DNA of 64,000 nt from Populus alba (Eukaryota; Streptophyta; Magnoliopsida; Malpighiales; Salicaceae): contig NC_133284.1 in assembly GCF_005239225.2 (NCBI RefSeq), positions 36,842,758 through 36,906,757 on the forward strand. The letters are read 5' to 3'. The position numbers were made by a program, and so were the translations under genes. The notes beneath the pieces were generated by a model. It was given only the letters and a program-made list of their open reading frames with translations, ran no database searches and was not told the DNA's origin. Below, in pieces: positions 25,801 through 37,563 of this stretch (the first letter of the stretch is position 1; each line of letters begins with the position of its first letter).

Positions 25801-27442
25801 AATTGGGACAACATCAATTGGTCTACAAGGAGGCCACAAATGGATTTCCCTGTTCAGGTTTTTACTTGAAATCTTTTTTTCTGTTTTTCGGGCAGATATT
25901 TGATGATGTTTATGCCTGAATATTGTGTCCATAATATAGAAGCTTCTTTAATGGCTTAAAGCAATTTGAATCATCATTTGAGTTGTCTTATTGATTGGAC
26001 TGTGGTGTGGAAATGAATTGGGAAAGGTTTATGATTGTCATTTGCATCTAATTTTCCTTCTATAGAAAACATACAATTGAAACCCAGCTTATCCTTTTAT
26101 CAGAATAATTGTTTGACTAAAACTTGCAAATTTTCTGATTGACAGAGTGCAATTTGTTCATTAGAGGATGTCACTGCAATAAAGCCTGGGAAGGTTAGTT
26201 TCTTGATGGTATTACATTTCATTGTGCTCAAGTGTGTACATATGAATATGTTTTTTCTTTACCTGTCAATTGTGCCAAAGCACATTGCCTATAACAGAAA
26301 TTTCTCCTGTTTCTTAATCTCTTCGATGTGGCATGCATAGATTAGAATTCTTTCTGAGTTTTCCATCTAACAGTGTTACTGAGAAATTGTGGCTCCACAG
26401 TTTTGAAATTATTATGCTTTTAAAATTGTTCCCTTTGAATTTTAGTATGTTACTTAAAGAATTTGTATTTAAATTAAAACTTTGAAGTTTTCTGGTCATA
26501 TTATTTTTCACAGCTTCATTAATTCATTGCTTTTTTGTGTCAAGAAATAGTTCTGACTTTCTAGATTTCTTTTCACATGGGTTGTATATTGAGGCAGGAG
26601 CTGCTCTTAGGCTCCTCGACAAGTCAAGTCATATTCAGGTGATCTTGATCTTTGTCTACCATTATATCTTACAGGTTAAAGTCAGTGGATATGCAGCATC
26701 TGGAGGTGGCCGTGGAATTGATAGAGTAGACGTGTCTGTTGATGGTGGCAAAACCTGGGTGGAAGCCTCCAGGTACCAGAAGCCTGGCGTCCAATACATC
26801 TCAGATGATATGAACAGTGACAAATGGGCCTGGGTTCTTTTTGATGTGACAGTTGATGCTCCACAGAGCACAGAGATAGTTGTTAAAGCAGTATGTTTTC
26901 CTCTCTTATAGCAAAGTACATTGTGATTCAGTGTTTTTTTTACTTGTACACTTAAATATGCCAAATGTTTGGACTCATTCTCATAAATCTGCATGCTTTC
27001 TCATAAATTAATTACATATTCTGTGAAATACACTGAACATTCATAAATGAGTTCTGTATATAAAAATATTTCTAGTAGGCTCATGCCGCTTTGTCGTAAT
27101 TGACAACGGCCATGAGTCTGCAAAATCTTATCCGAATTCATTGAAGCTGAGAGCTTCGAACTCATGCTTGGCCATAAAAATATGTCCCCGCTTTCTGTCA
27201 ACTTCCATTCATGTCACATCATAATTTAAAGAAGAAAAATGGTATTCTAAATGAACTACAGACACATGTCCATTATCTTAATTATTTTACAATCTTTTTA
27301 TTCTTCTTATGTTCATCATGGACAGGTGGATTCGGCTGCAAATGTCCAGCCTGAAAATGTGCTGGAGATTTGGAATTTGAGAGGGATACTCAACACTTCA
27401 TGGCACCGGGTTCAGGTCCGAGTTGGTCACTCAAATATGTAA
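22815..27442 (+). CDS. SOX: Sulfite oxidase (molybdenum cofactor enzyme, peroxisomal)
   Basis: Twelve exons join in frame to 393 aa, the usual plant length: 22815-22889, 23441-23556, 23657-23719, 23813-23849, 23974-24055, 24425-24543, 24659-24754, 25556-25666, 25756-25857, 26146-26193, 26675-26890, 27326-27442. The enzyme oxidises sulfite to sulfate with O2 as acceptor, giving H2O2; plant forms lack the animal heme domain. The molybdenum-ligating cysteine is C98 in ATLQCAGNRR. Conserved cofactor blocks include [34 protein letters not shown] and KWAWVLF. The protein ends SNM, a variant of the SNL peroxisomal signal of Arabidopsis SOX (from memory). Intron 1 has a GC donor (22890-22891); other introns are GT-AG. 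A 173-codon frame spanning exon 2 (23174-23695) is intron read-through. Confidence 0.96.
22890..22891 (+). other. Non-canonical GC splice donor, SOX intron 1
   Basis: Exon 1 ends ...CCAAG and the intron begins GCCTGC. Only this junction joins NSK to [12 protein letters not shown] with the family length and frame. No GT nearby keeps the frame. About one percent of plant introns are GC-AG, but most have a stronger AG|GCAAGT context. Confidence 0.75.
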
Positions 27443-30400
27443 AAACCAAAATGAATTGGTTTGGTTTCCTGGATGGTACGTGAAAGAATAATGCCCCCAA
27501 GCTTAATGGCACTATTTACTGTGGTAAAACTTTCCTTCAAGCAAGTGCTGTACAACATGTGTGGTATTTCCTTAGTTCCTTGTAGTTAAGCTCCGTTTGG
27601 CTTTGTAGGGGCAATGAAACTGATTTGATCTGAGACGGGTTTCATTAGATTTTAAAATGTCAAACTAAATAAGATTTTGCACCCCTCCCTCCTCCGCTCA
27701 CTCAAGTTCATGTGTTTCTCTAGTGAGCTAGCTAGTTTTGCTGGTTTGGAATCGGATTGAGGCGTGCCCAAATTTTTTCGTGCCTCGTGAAAGATGGAAC
27801 AAATATCCATACCTTTGATGTCATTTAAAGTAACAGTTTGATTACATTTGATCCTACTTGATTATCTATAATTGTTTTTACATAGTTGTAAAACTCAATC
27901 CAGTTGACTTGGGGGAGAACTTAGGATAAGGTCTCACTGGCCAATTGTTTCAACAAAAAAAAAAAAAGTTTAACAGGATGATAGTTGATTTTTGACCGGG
28001 TTAAGTTTGGATCTAGTAGTTTTAATCAAGTTAATTAAACCTTTTTTTTTTCTTGAATTTCTTCAGCGGGTCATGAAGTCAATCTAGGTTTTATAACTTT
28101 ATTTTTTTTGAAATCTCAGTTTGATGAGATTTATTTATAACATTTCAAGTTTACATGCTAGATATTAAACCTGGCCTGGTTTAGCCCAGCAGGTTAACCC
28201 AGGATTCGGGGCTTTGGTCAAGTTTTAAATAGTCTAAACTCAGGCTTGTAATAAGCCTAGTAAAATCCAATTAACCAGCTGGGTCAACTTAAAATCTGGA
28301 TGATTTGACATAACTCGAGTGAAATTCAATCTTTTTTTTATATATTTTTTTAGTAAATCCAAATAATATAAAGTTAATTTGTAAATACCTGGCTTCACAT
28401 ATTTTTTATATAGCCTATATTTTCATGAAATGATTCTTTAACTTTTTTTTTGGGATAGCTATATTGATAACCTACATTCCTATAAATGTATTTTTTTAAC
28501 TTTCCCATGTGTGATAGCTATATTTATAATATACATCTATATAAAATGTTTCTTAATTTTTTCACTTGAGATATATATATAGTCTCAATTCACATGAAAT
28601 ATTTTGTAATATATATAGTTTTTATTCACATGGATTATTTTTTTATTTTTTTATAAGATATATACACACACATATTACATAAATATAAAATGTTTTTTTA
28701 ATTTTTACACGGGAAATAGCTATATATATAGTTTATATTTACATTAAATATTTATTAATTTTTTTTATGTATAATATTGAAATTTAAAATATATTTTTTA
28801 AAAATAAAATTTAGGTTAATCTAAATTGACGGAATGAAACTGATTTAATAATCTGCTATCACTTCACTGGATGCAGTATTTAGCGGATATTTCGAGCTAT
28901 GTCCATATATTGTGAGACATATATAGCTGGGGAGGGGGCGGTGGTTTTTGGAAGCTTTTTAGTAGTCTAGCTGGAACAGCAAGGATTGACTTGAAAACTC
29001 CGGGATCCAAAACGTGATTTGTACAGAGTTAAACTGCAGAAAACATTAATATAGTAAAATCCGATTAGGTTTCCAGTAATCTAGAGGAGGGTTGCGAACC
29101 CAATCTGCAGGGCCTCTCCATTGCCAAGCAACTGCAATGTTGTCTGCAAACTCCAGGCGCGAAAGCAACGCTATATTGCTACAAACGCAACCCTAAACAT
29201 GTTGCTGTCTCCATGTCAAGAAAGATGGAAAGAGGAAGAACAGAAAAGGCAGATGTACGAATGATGCCTGCCCGCATCGAAGCACGTCTATCACATAAAA
29301 AAACCAAGCTTGCGAGTGGCTGTTTATGGCTGTATGTAAACATCAATCGGTTTCTTTCTTTCAAGATAAAAGTGACAGGGATGAAAGCATTTTTGTGTCA
29401 TCTGCAGAGGGATTGATTGATGTTTTCATAGCCATATCCTCTGTTAATAGTTCTTGAAGGTCTTTCTTTAATGGCTAAACCCATCACTTTCACCTCTTCT
29501 TCTCACCAACTCATCATCAAAGTCCTCTCTTCTGTAGTAAATTTCATCAATGAGAAACCCTTTCTTGGATTTCACTTCATTTAATATGTTTTTTAAAATC
29601 AAGAATTTGTTTACTCTGCTTTCTCATCACATAATTCATTATTATCAAAAAAAACAAATTAATGCAAAAACAGGATATATATATATAATGGGCCGACTCT
29701 ACTTTTATATTAAAAAGGGTATCTTACTCGCATTCAAAAATAAAAATAAAAAAAAAAACAGAAGAAGAAATGGAATCATGCTTTACCAAAAAAGGGGGAA
29801 AAAAACGAGGAAATTATATCATTTAGGCTTTCAAAAAACAAAAACAGTGACGTTGCCACCGAGAAGGGTTTATATAAAATAAGCTGATCTTCTGCCTTTA
29901 GGGTTAGAAGGAAGTTTCTGGTGTGTGTGAGGTGGTTGAAAGATTGTATTGATCAAACTACTCTTGTCGCCATTACAGCAGGCCTCTATGTTTGTCTGCT
30001 TTTGCCTTGGCATTTGGCATTTCAAGGGAAAACTATAGTTATTTTTTTATAGTTTTATTTAATAGTATATTAAAATAATATATTATTATTTTTAAAAAAT
30101 TATTTTTGATATCAGCATATTAAAAAATTTAAAAAATTTTAAAAATAAATTAGTTTTTTAAAAAATGCAATTTAATTTAATTTTTTTTAAAAATATTTTT
30201 AAAATACAAAAACAAACCTCCTTTTAAAAAGTAACATCTTGATTTTAGTTTAGTTAATGTCTTTAAATAAGATAGAACAGATAAAAAAAATGTCATTTTG
30301 TTGTTTCTATTGTAAGATTATAAAGATTTATTTCAATTTCTATTTTTATTTGTCTTTATATTTTATAATTAAATATATTTTTATCTTTATATATTTCTTT

Positions 30401-31522
30401 TGCTATTTTAAGACATAGTCGAACGTAATGTAAACTATTCAAGCCATGCTTAAAAAACGAAGAAGATATTAAAAGGTTATGGATTTTAATTTAATATTTA
30501 TCTTGTTATCTTCCGCAACCGCAAGAGGAAAAAAGAAAAATCTAAAGGCAAGTTATGTTTATTCCCTTAAATATCATCCCTTTAAATTTTATAAATTTTA
30601 AAGTTATTACAAATTTATATAATTAATAATTTTAAAATTTATAAAATTAATTAAAATAAATATAAGTAACCCGAATATCTAATAAAAAAAAAAAACAAGC
30701 AGTCTGTGTATTAATGCAAACTTTCTTCAAGAGGGGCTGGTCTGCCTCAAATGTTCTGTTCTATTTTTTTATTTATTACTCTCTCTCTCTGTTTTTTTTT
30801 TTTTTTTTTGTCTTGGAGGTGATTATTTATTTATTTATTAATGAACCAAAATTCATTCAACTACTAGCAGTACTCAATAATTCATGCTTGAAGACAAAAA
30901 CATTTTTTTAATTAAATTATTAGTCTAGCGACCCATACATTTAATACACGCAGAGGGACGAGTTCGTTGGATTCTATGGCACATGATGTAATTTTAGGCA
31001 CGTTTGTATACGTGCAGAGCCCATTTTCTGTCGGTGACTCCTCCGAGCTTGTTTTTTACTGGAATAATTGTGATTTTTTAAAGTTATTTAAAAATATATA
31101 AAATAATATTTTTTTTATTTTATATCAATATATTAAAATAATTTAAAAATATAAAAAAATAATCTCAAACAAAAACAATTTAAAATTTTTGATATACCGC
31201 ATGTTGAGTCGACAACACTATAAGAAAGCAACAAACTTATTTGAATTAAAATTAATTAAAAAGAAAATAAAAAAAATTATATTACAATTTACACTTGAAA
31301 TTCTTATCATATCATATTAGGTTTTCTAAAAAAAAATTTATTTTTCTGAAGTACTCAAATTTCTTTGAATTTTTTCATCCGTAACCTTTGTCTCTATTGC
31401 TGGCTCATATCGTAAAATCACAGCCCCACTGGTTTTCCTGTAACCCCAGCCATTGGATTGGTTGATCAAAGATTGATGGGACAAGTTGTTTTCTTTTCCC
31501 ATTATGGTTTGCAGCCCTTTTT
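27443..31522. other. Intergenic, AT-rich, no gene recognised
   Basis: SOX 3' flank is followed by diverged repeats with long A/T tracts. Partial copies of the AT-rich dispersed repeat are at about 30050-30210 and 31070-31190. A G-rich run (GGGGAGGGGGCGGTGG) lies at 28929-28944. Several short frames near 29200-29880 lack any recognisable domain or intron structure. Confidence 0.5.
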
Positions 31523-32345
31523 TAGGCTTTGTTTATTTGTTAGAAAATAGTTTTTATTTTAAAATAAATTTTGGAAAAAATAAATTTTGAAAAAAGTGAA
31601 TTTCAAAAAAGTATTTTCTAATATTTGGTAGTGTAATGGAAAATAAGTTGAAAAACACTTTTCAGTGTTTGGTTATGTCATGGAAAATAAGCTGGAAAAT
31701 AACTTATTAATATTTTATTTTTCTCAAGTTTATTAAAATAATGAGGAACAAATCTTACAAGTTAAAAAGTTGAATGAGAATGAAATTGAAAAAAAAAATA
31801 TAATTTCATAAATTATCTCAAATAAAATAAATAATAATCAAAATAATAGAGATCAAATCTAAAAAAAAAAAAGATGAAGAAATTAAAATAATAATAATCA
31901 ACATTTCATAAATTATTTCAAATAAAATAAGTAACAATCAAAAGAATGAGGATCAAATTTGATAGATAAAAAATTTCAATAAAAATATGATAAGAAAAAA
32001 ACAAATAGTAATTATAAAAATAAGGACCAAAGTTAATATAAAAATAAAATTTTAAGAGATGAAATTGAAAAATAAATATTTAAAACAAAATATATATAGC
32101 AATCAAAAGTTTGAGGATCAAATTTGATATAATCAGCAAATAATGACATTTCTAAATTTTTCACAGCTTCCATAAAGTGTTTTCCCCCAAATTTTCCAGG
32201 AAAACACTTTCCTGAAAATCAAGTCAAATTTTACTTTTACTGGAAAGTGTTTTCCATTAACCAACTTTCCTACTGACAAACAAACACAAGAAATTTTGGA
32301 AAGTGATTTCCCGGAAACCACTTTCTGGAAAACAAACACAGCTTA
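31523..32345. mobile_element. Non-autonomous DNA transposon (large MITE) with imperfect TIRs
   Basis: The left end (TTAGGCTTTGTTTATTTG) and the reverse complement of the right end (TAAGCTGTGTTTGTTTTC) align over about 34 bp with a few mismatches. The interior holds four or five degenerate units of the type AATGAGGATCAAATTTGAT (near 31737, 31839, 31938, 32016, 32104) and no coding sequence. Many GGAAAGTGTTTTCC-like palindromes occur toward the right end. Superfamily and target duplication are not resolved. Confidence 0.55.
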
Positions 32346-32527
32346 AGGGAAAACACTTTCCTGAAAACCAAGTCAAATTTTTCTTTAACTAAAATTGACT
32401 GGAAAGTGTTTTTCGTTGATCGGAAAGTGTTTTCCGTTGACCAACTTTTCTAATAAGAAACAAACATAGAAAAGTTTGGAAAATAATTTCCCGAAAACTA
32501 CTTTTCAAGAAACAAACATGGTTTTAG
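32346..32527. repeat. Duplicate of the right end of the adjacent MITE
   Basis: This ~180-bp stretch repeats the order of blocks at about 32190-32345 (GAAAACACTTTCCTGAAAA, CCAACTTT, AAACAAACA), with divergence. It is either a tandem duplication or a truncated second insertion. Confidence 0.6.
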
Positions 32528-33369
32528 TATGTATTTATTTTATGTTTTTATGGACGTGAAAGGAAACGGAGGAGCATGTAGGGCCACAGAAGACAGAAAC
32601 CTAATGATTTTTGGAAGATACCCAAAAAGCCTGTTCGGAGGAGAAAGACCGGTCCCCTCCATTCTTCATCCTCTTGCCGTTATGAATTGAAGGGAGGTGT
32701 CGCGGCTCGATCTTCCGTTATAGTTTTGGGCATTGATCATATTCAAAATGTGAGGAAAACAATGTGCTCTCACGATTCTACTGTGAAGAAGACATGACGA
32801 CAAGTATAACAGTGAAAACCATATGAGATTAGAGCATTTAGTGGTCCAGTCAGCTTTCATATGTCTGCCATATCACCTCTGCTTTGGGTGATATAATTCC
32901 AGTGCACTCAGGTGTACATGAAACTTATAATGTTATTGCTTAATACGAACATTAATCAAGTTAGATTTCTTTTGACCAGATCTAAGCTATCTGATGAAGT
33001 CCGATCTGGAAGATTTCTTTTCAACTTATTCTTCATTTTGGATACAAATCACGGATTTCGATTATATATCTAGTTCATACTCGAAGTTAGTGCGAGATGA
33101 AGCAATGTTTAGAGAGAAATAATTGAGAAATTTCATGGTATAGATTTTGTCTATTGAAGAATTCATATTGAAGACTATCTTTATGAAAATAAACTTCATC
33201 TCCCTCTTATGGGGAAAAGGCCAGAAAAGATGAAGGAGGAAGAATGAACCCTTTTTGATACATATATTTTAGGTATGGTCAGATTAACCCTAATAGAAAA
33301 GAACGCCTATAATGTCATCAAGAAATTGGGTTCATTTCATACTATTTCACACCAAGAAATTTTATAGAA

Positions 33370-34100
33370 TTATGTTGTCGGTGATTATGGTATGGTGTAC
33401 TTGGCTAATAGAGAAATATTAAATATTGTGTGCATAAGAGATATGAAATCAAATGATTAATTGATTCTATATGAAATTTGAAGCAGGTGAGGCATGTTCC
33501 TGAACTAAAAAATAAAAAATAACTTGATCTCTATAAGACAACTTGATAACCATTAATTATTCAAGAAAAAAGGAGTGGGTTTATTTTCTGAAAAATAAAT
33601 CCAATGTATTTAATACTTTTAAGAAATATGATTAAATCTAAAGTTTATGAGGTCAGACAATGAATGTAAATATATTGGTGAAGGCTTTAAGGAGAACTAT
33701 TCTACTAAATGATATTTGAATAGAGAAGAATATTTTAAACAAATGACATAGAAGCACGAGATTGCATTCTAGGTTATCCTCACCATTCTAGTCTAAAATC
33801 ATAATGTATTTAATGAACCAAGGACCTTCTATTCTTTGAATTTTAAAAGAGGTCTAAACAAGAAAGGAGGTAATTCTTTTATAATTAAAAGCACTTGATT
33901 GTGTTGCTTATGTTTATCTAGACTCTAAAGCTAGAAACAAGCTTGATCTGAAGTCTATAAAATGTACCTATAATGGATATAACACCAATGAGTTTAGATA
34001 TTCATTTTGGGATGAGAAAAATAAAAAAATAAATAATTAAGAATAAAAATGTCATATTCGATGAGAAAGTGATATATAAGGACAATGATGTAGTACATTA
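33370..34100 (+). pseudogene. Decayed Copia retrotransposon pol (GAG-pre-integrase to integrase)
   Basis: Conceptual fragments in shifting plus-strand frames follow the order of Ty1/copia pol: GDYGMVYLANRE, then HVPELKN, then KKEWVYFLKNKSNVFNTFKK, then LRSDNE, then a LMNQGPS block, then VAYVYLDSKARNKLDLKS, KCTYNGYNTNEF and VIFDEKVIYKD. These correspond to the pre-integrase zinc region and the core and C-terminal parts of integrase. Stops and frameshifts are frequent, so the element is dead. No flanking LTRs were recognised. Confidence 0.8.
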
Positions 34101-34552
34101 TGGTATATTTATATAATCTACAAATATAAATAATTTTTTTTGTAGCATTTTATAATTTTTTTTTTATTTGCATCTTTCAACTTTAGATTGTTCAACCATT
34201 GAGTTTCATGATTTTATTCAATTTATTTTTAAACATGATTACTCTGATATCATGATTGGATAAGATATTTTACATCTTTATTAAGGTAGTCTCAGATTGA
34301 TTTTTTTTTTTTTTTTTTTTTAATTTTTTTAATTCTCATCTTTCAACATTTTATTTGTTAAGAATTGAATTTTAATTTTTTTTTTTTTTTTTTTTATGAA
34401 GTTATTATATTTTCATTTAATTTATTAGAAATTAGTCTTTTTCATGGTTTCAAATTAATTAATTTTTTTAATGATAAATAAACATACAAAGATTTTCAAA
34501 ATTAATTTTCAAATGAGAAAAAAAAGCTTATACAACTTTTGCTCGGCAAAAG
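34101..34552. other. T-rich low-complexity spacer
   Basis: Long poly-T tracts (about 34300-34322 and 34378-34395) between the Copia remnant and the SINE; no gene visible. Confidence 0.6.
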
Positions 34553-34566
34553 AAGTATCTTAATGG

Positions 34567-34764
34567 AACCATCTAAGTTGTGGCCTAGTGGTAAAAGTTT
34601 GGGACCAAGAGGTTTGCTCCCTCTGTGGTCTCATATTCGAGCTCTAGGTTACTCATATGATGGTCACTGGAGGCTTACATGGTCGTTAACTTCAGGGCCC
34701 ATGGGATTAGTCGAGGTGTATGCAAGCTGGTCCGGACACCCACGTTAAACTAATAAAAAAAAAA
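34567..34764 (+). mobile_element. tRNA-derived SINE with 14-bp target-site duplication
   Basis: The 198-bp element has a box A-like TGGCCTAGTGG at 34581-34591 and a box B-like ATTCGAGCTC near 34635-34643, the internal Pol III promoter of tRNA-derived SINEs. It ends in a short A-rich tail. The identical 14-mer AAGTATCTTAATGG lies directly on both sides (34553-34566 and 34765-34778), proving insertion by target-primed reverse transcription. The 3' body (CACTGGAGGCTTACATGGTC and onward) is shared with the element at 53331-53505. Confidence 0.92.
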
Positions 34765-34778
34765 AAGTATCTTAATGG

Positions 34779-35117
34779 GGTAAACGGAGACTTTGGAAGG
34801 GAACCCATTGGGACAAACAAGGAATCAAGTGCGCTTCTAGTTGTCCGTCGTATAGTGCTTTAAGCAACGAGGAGACGTGATTCTTGAAACGTGTGCGCTT
34901 TTTAAATCAACTGCAAGTTCTCTAATTAAAGAATTAATTAATTCAATAAGAACCAAGGCACAGATATTACTGCAGCATGTTCCTACTTGATTGAGGAATA
35001 ACACCGACTACTATCTACTGCTCCACAACCTCACCCAGAAAATAATAGTAATAATATAAATATATTAATTATAATGGTAGGGAAGCGTATCGATCCAAAT
35101 ATATGGCCATGTGGGCT
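34779..35117 (+). promoter_or_regulatory. Upstream region of the CYP94 gene
   Basis: The interval between the SINE duplication and the P450 TATA box holds several ACGT-core elements (for example AAACGTGTGCGC near 34887, GAGACGTGATTC near 34870). Such cores bind bZIP or bHLH factors, but their use here is unknown. Confidence 0.3.
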
Positions 35118-35124
35118 TATATAA
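35118..35124 (+). promoter_or_regulatory. TATA box of the CYP94 gene
   Basis: TATATAA lies 78 bp upstream of the ATG at 35202. It also lies downstream of the in-frame ATG at 35103, which argues that the upstream ATG is not transcribed as the start. Confidence 0.6.
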
Positions 35125-35201
35125 CACGTTTGGAAAAAAATTATCCCCAAACAAGGTTATATAGTCATCATCCACCGTTTTCATTTTCTCTGCATGCTCA
35201 G

Positions 35202-36746
35202 ATGGCAAATCCCATGTCTCTCTTTGTCCTGCAGGTCCTATCATTCTTGTTGTTGTATATATTGCTTCTCTACCTTTTCAACGTAATTCTGGGCAGATTT
35301 CGGCGTGTTCAAGACTTCTCCGGCCACAAGCCTCCGACGTATCCTATAATAGGATGTTTGATCTCATTCTACAAGAACCGGGGTCGTTTGCTGGATTGGT
35401 ATACTGAACTGCTTGCAGAATCAGCTACCAACACAATTGTAGTGCACCGCCTTGGTGCACGAAGAACCATCGTGACAGCTAACCCCAAAAATGTCGAGTA
35501 TATGCTCAAAACCAACTTCAACAACTTCCCTAAAGGGCAGCCCTTCACTGAAATTCTTGGGGACTTTCTTGGTTATGGTATATTCAACGTGGACGGGGAG
35601 CTTTGGCGCGCGCAACGCAAGTTCGCCAGCCATGAGTTTTCCGCGAAATCCTTACGAGAGTTCTTCATGATCACATTGGAGGAAGAAGTAGAGAAGGGGC
35701 TGCTGCCAATTTTGGAATCATTGGCGGTGACGGCAGAGGTGGTGGATTTGCAGGAGTTGCTGAGACGGTTTGCGTTCAACATGGTCCTTAAGGTTTCACT
35801 AGGGATTGATCGATGCTGTTTAGATCCTTCTCAACCAGTTCCGCCTCTTACAAGAGCTTTCGACAAGGCATCGGAGATATGCGCAAAACGAGGAGCTGCT
35901 CCCCTCTTCATAGTTTGGAAGATGAAGAAATGGCTCGGGATTGGATCTGAGCGACAGCTTAAGAACGCGGTTGAAGAGGTTCATCGATATGTTTCTGAGA
36001 TAATCATCAACAAGAAAAGGATGATTGAAGAGGGAGAGAGTCGCAGTGAAGACCTCCTCTCTCGGCTTATATTGGCCGGCCACGAAGAGGAGGTCATAAG
36101 AGACATGGTGATAAGCTTCATCATGGCAGGCAGGGATACAACCTCAGCCGCAATGACATGGCTATTCTGGTTGCTCTCTTGTCATCCAGATATAGAGAAG
36201 GAAGTGGTGAAAGAGACAAGACTTGTAATGGAAAGAATGTTGGATTATGACTCATTGAAGGAGTTAAATCTGTTGAAGGCATGCCTATGCGAGTCGATGA
36301 GGCTCTACCCACCCATAGCCTGGGACTCGAAGCATGCCGTAGTCAGTGACTTGTTGCCAGACAACACTCCCGTCCGGGCAGGAGACAGGGTGACCTACTT
36401 CCCCTACGGGATGGGAAGAATGGAAGCGCTATGGGGCGAGGACTGTTTCAAGTTCAAACCAAACCGGTGGTTTGTTGAGTCAAATGACAGGAGAGAACTC
36501 CAGGAGGTATGTCCTTGCAAATTCCCAATCTTTCAAGCTGGTCCCAGGGTGTGTCTTGGGAAAGAAATGGCCTTCATTCAGATGAAGTACGTTATGGCTT
36601 CCATTCTTGACCGGTTCAAGATTAAACCCCTAAGTTCAGCTAGCCCGGTCTTTGTCCCCCTCTTGACCGCTCACATGGCCGGCGGACTAGAGGTTTTGGT
36701 CCAAAAGAGGACTCAGACGACGAGCATAAACAAGCAATTAAATTAG
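35202..36746 (+). CDS. CYP94-family cytochrome P450
   Basis: An intronless 514-aa P450. The N-terminus MANPMSLFVLQVLSF has one hydrophobic anchor (residues ~5-28), as in ER-bound P450s. The I-helix AGRDTT is at 309-314, the K-helix ESMR at 364-367, a PNRW variant of the PERF region follows, and the heme-binding FQAGPRVCLG spans 444-453 with thiolate C451. Blocks such as ANPKNVEYMLKTNFNNFPKG and GYGIFNVDGELW are typical of CYP94. Known CYP94 enzymes omega-hydroxylate fatty acids, and CYP94B/C oxidise jasmonoyl-isoleucine. Synteny with SOX (At3g01900 is CYP94B2, from memory) suggests the B group, but the substrate cannot be read from sequence. The open frame begins at 35103; the ATG at 35202 is preferred because it starts the anchor and follows the TATA box. 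Confidence 0.93.
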   Translation: MANPMSLFVLQVLSFLLLYILLLYLFNVILGRFRRVQDFSGHKPPTYPIIGCLISFYKNRGRLLDWYTELLAESATNTIVVHRLGARRTIVTANPKNVEYMLKTNFNNFPKGQPFTEILGDFLGYGIFNVDGELWRAQRKFASHEFSAKSLREFFMITLEEEVEKGLLPILESLAVTAEVVDLQELLRRFAFNMVLKVSLGIDRCCLDPSQPVPPLTRAFDKASEICAKRGAAPLFIVWKMKKWLGIGSERQLKNAVEEVHRYVSEIIINKKRMIEEGESRSEDLLSRLILAGHEEEVIRDMVISFIMAGRDTTSAAMTWLFWLLSCHPDIEKEVVKETRLVMERMLDYDSLKELNLLKACLCESMRLYPPIAWDSKHAVVSDLLPDNTPVRAGDRVTYFPYGMGRMEALWGEDCFKFKPNRWFVESNDRRELQEVCPCKFPIFQAGPRVCLGKEMAFIQMKYVMASILDRFKIKPLSSASPVFVPLLTAHMAGGLEVLVQKRTQTTSINKQLN

Positions 36747-37563
36747 TCCATAATTTAGCGCTTCTTTTTTTCCCTCTCAATTGTTAATCTGTATATATAA
36801 ATCCTACATGATTATATGTACAAATAACATGTGCACACACACTGATCTGTACCCCTAATTATAAGAATCAACGTCATCAATCATGGATGTTAGATCAAGT
36901 TATAAATTTAGCTATGTGCCCGACAAATAAGACACAAGCACGCCTCATCTTTAAGTTTTGGTCAGAAAGTACATGCGTGATTAGAACGATTATTTCACTT
37001 GGAATACATATTCTAATTAGAAATAGGTGCACGATTAGCTAATGAATAGGTGTCACTATTGCGGAGACCGCGGAGGCGTCGATCAACTTACCAGGTTCCA
37101 CGTCATCAAACGGGCCCCAGTACACAATTCTCAGCAAATAAGAAACTGCCACCTCTACAGTGTCTCTCCCTATGCTTTTCGTTAGTTAATTGTACTTTTA
37201 GTCAACCTAGAGCACTTGGCTTTTCCCAGTAACTACCATACCACAAATTTACAAAAAAGAAAAGAAAAGGGGAAACATCAAGCAACCTACCAACAACCGC
37301 TTACCCGAAACAGATAATTACTTACTGTAATGGGAAATTATTTGCTGGAAATTTTATGTGACATGACTCAAGAACACGTTAGCGGATGGAGGTGTTGATT
37401 ATATTGGTCGTCAAAGTTGTGTGCTATCATCCATAGTGCCATCACATCAAAATTCCATTCACATTGAGGATGTGAAGGATTGCACACGGCAAATAACGCA
37501 CCGTCTTCAGCTACAAGTGATTTACTTTCCGTTTTTTTCTTCCTACGTTGATCAAATTGATCC
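36747..37563. other. Convergent intergenic spacer between CYP94 and FIGL1
   Basis: About 0.8 kb that must hold both 3' UTRs. No gene or repeat array recognised. Confidence 0.6.

Noticed and set aside
28929..28944. G-rich run as a G-quadruplex regulator
   Set aside because: Two of the four G runs have only two guanines, and no gene lies near enough to suggest a role.
29550..29882. 110-codon open frame
   Set aside because: Lysine- and asparagine-rich translation of A-rich repeats, with no domain, no splice context and no homology I recognise.
35103..35201. Upstream in-frame ATG of the P450
   Set aside because: It precedes the TATA box at 35118 and would place 33 non-hydrophobic residues before the membrane anchor.
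35421..36312. Antisense frames within the P450
   Set aside because: Codon-bias shadows of the CYP94 coding strand.
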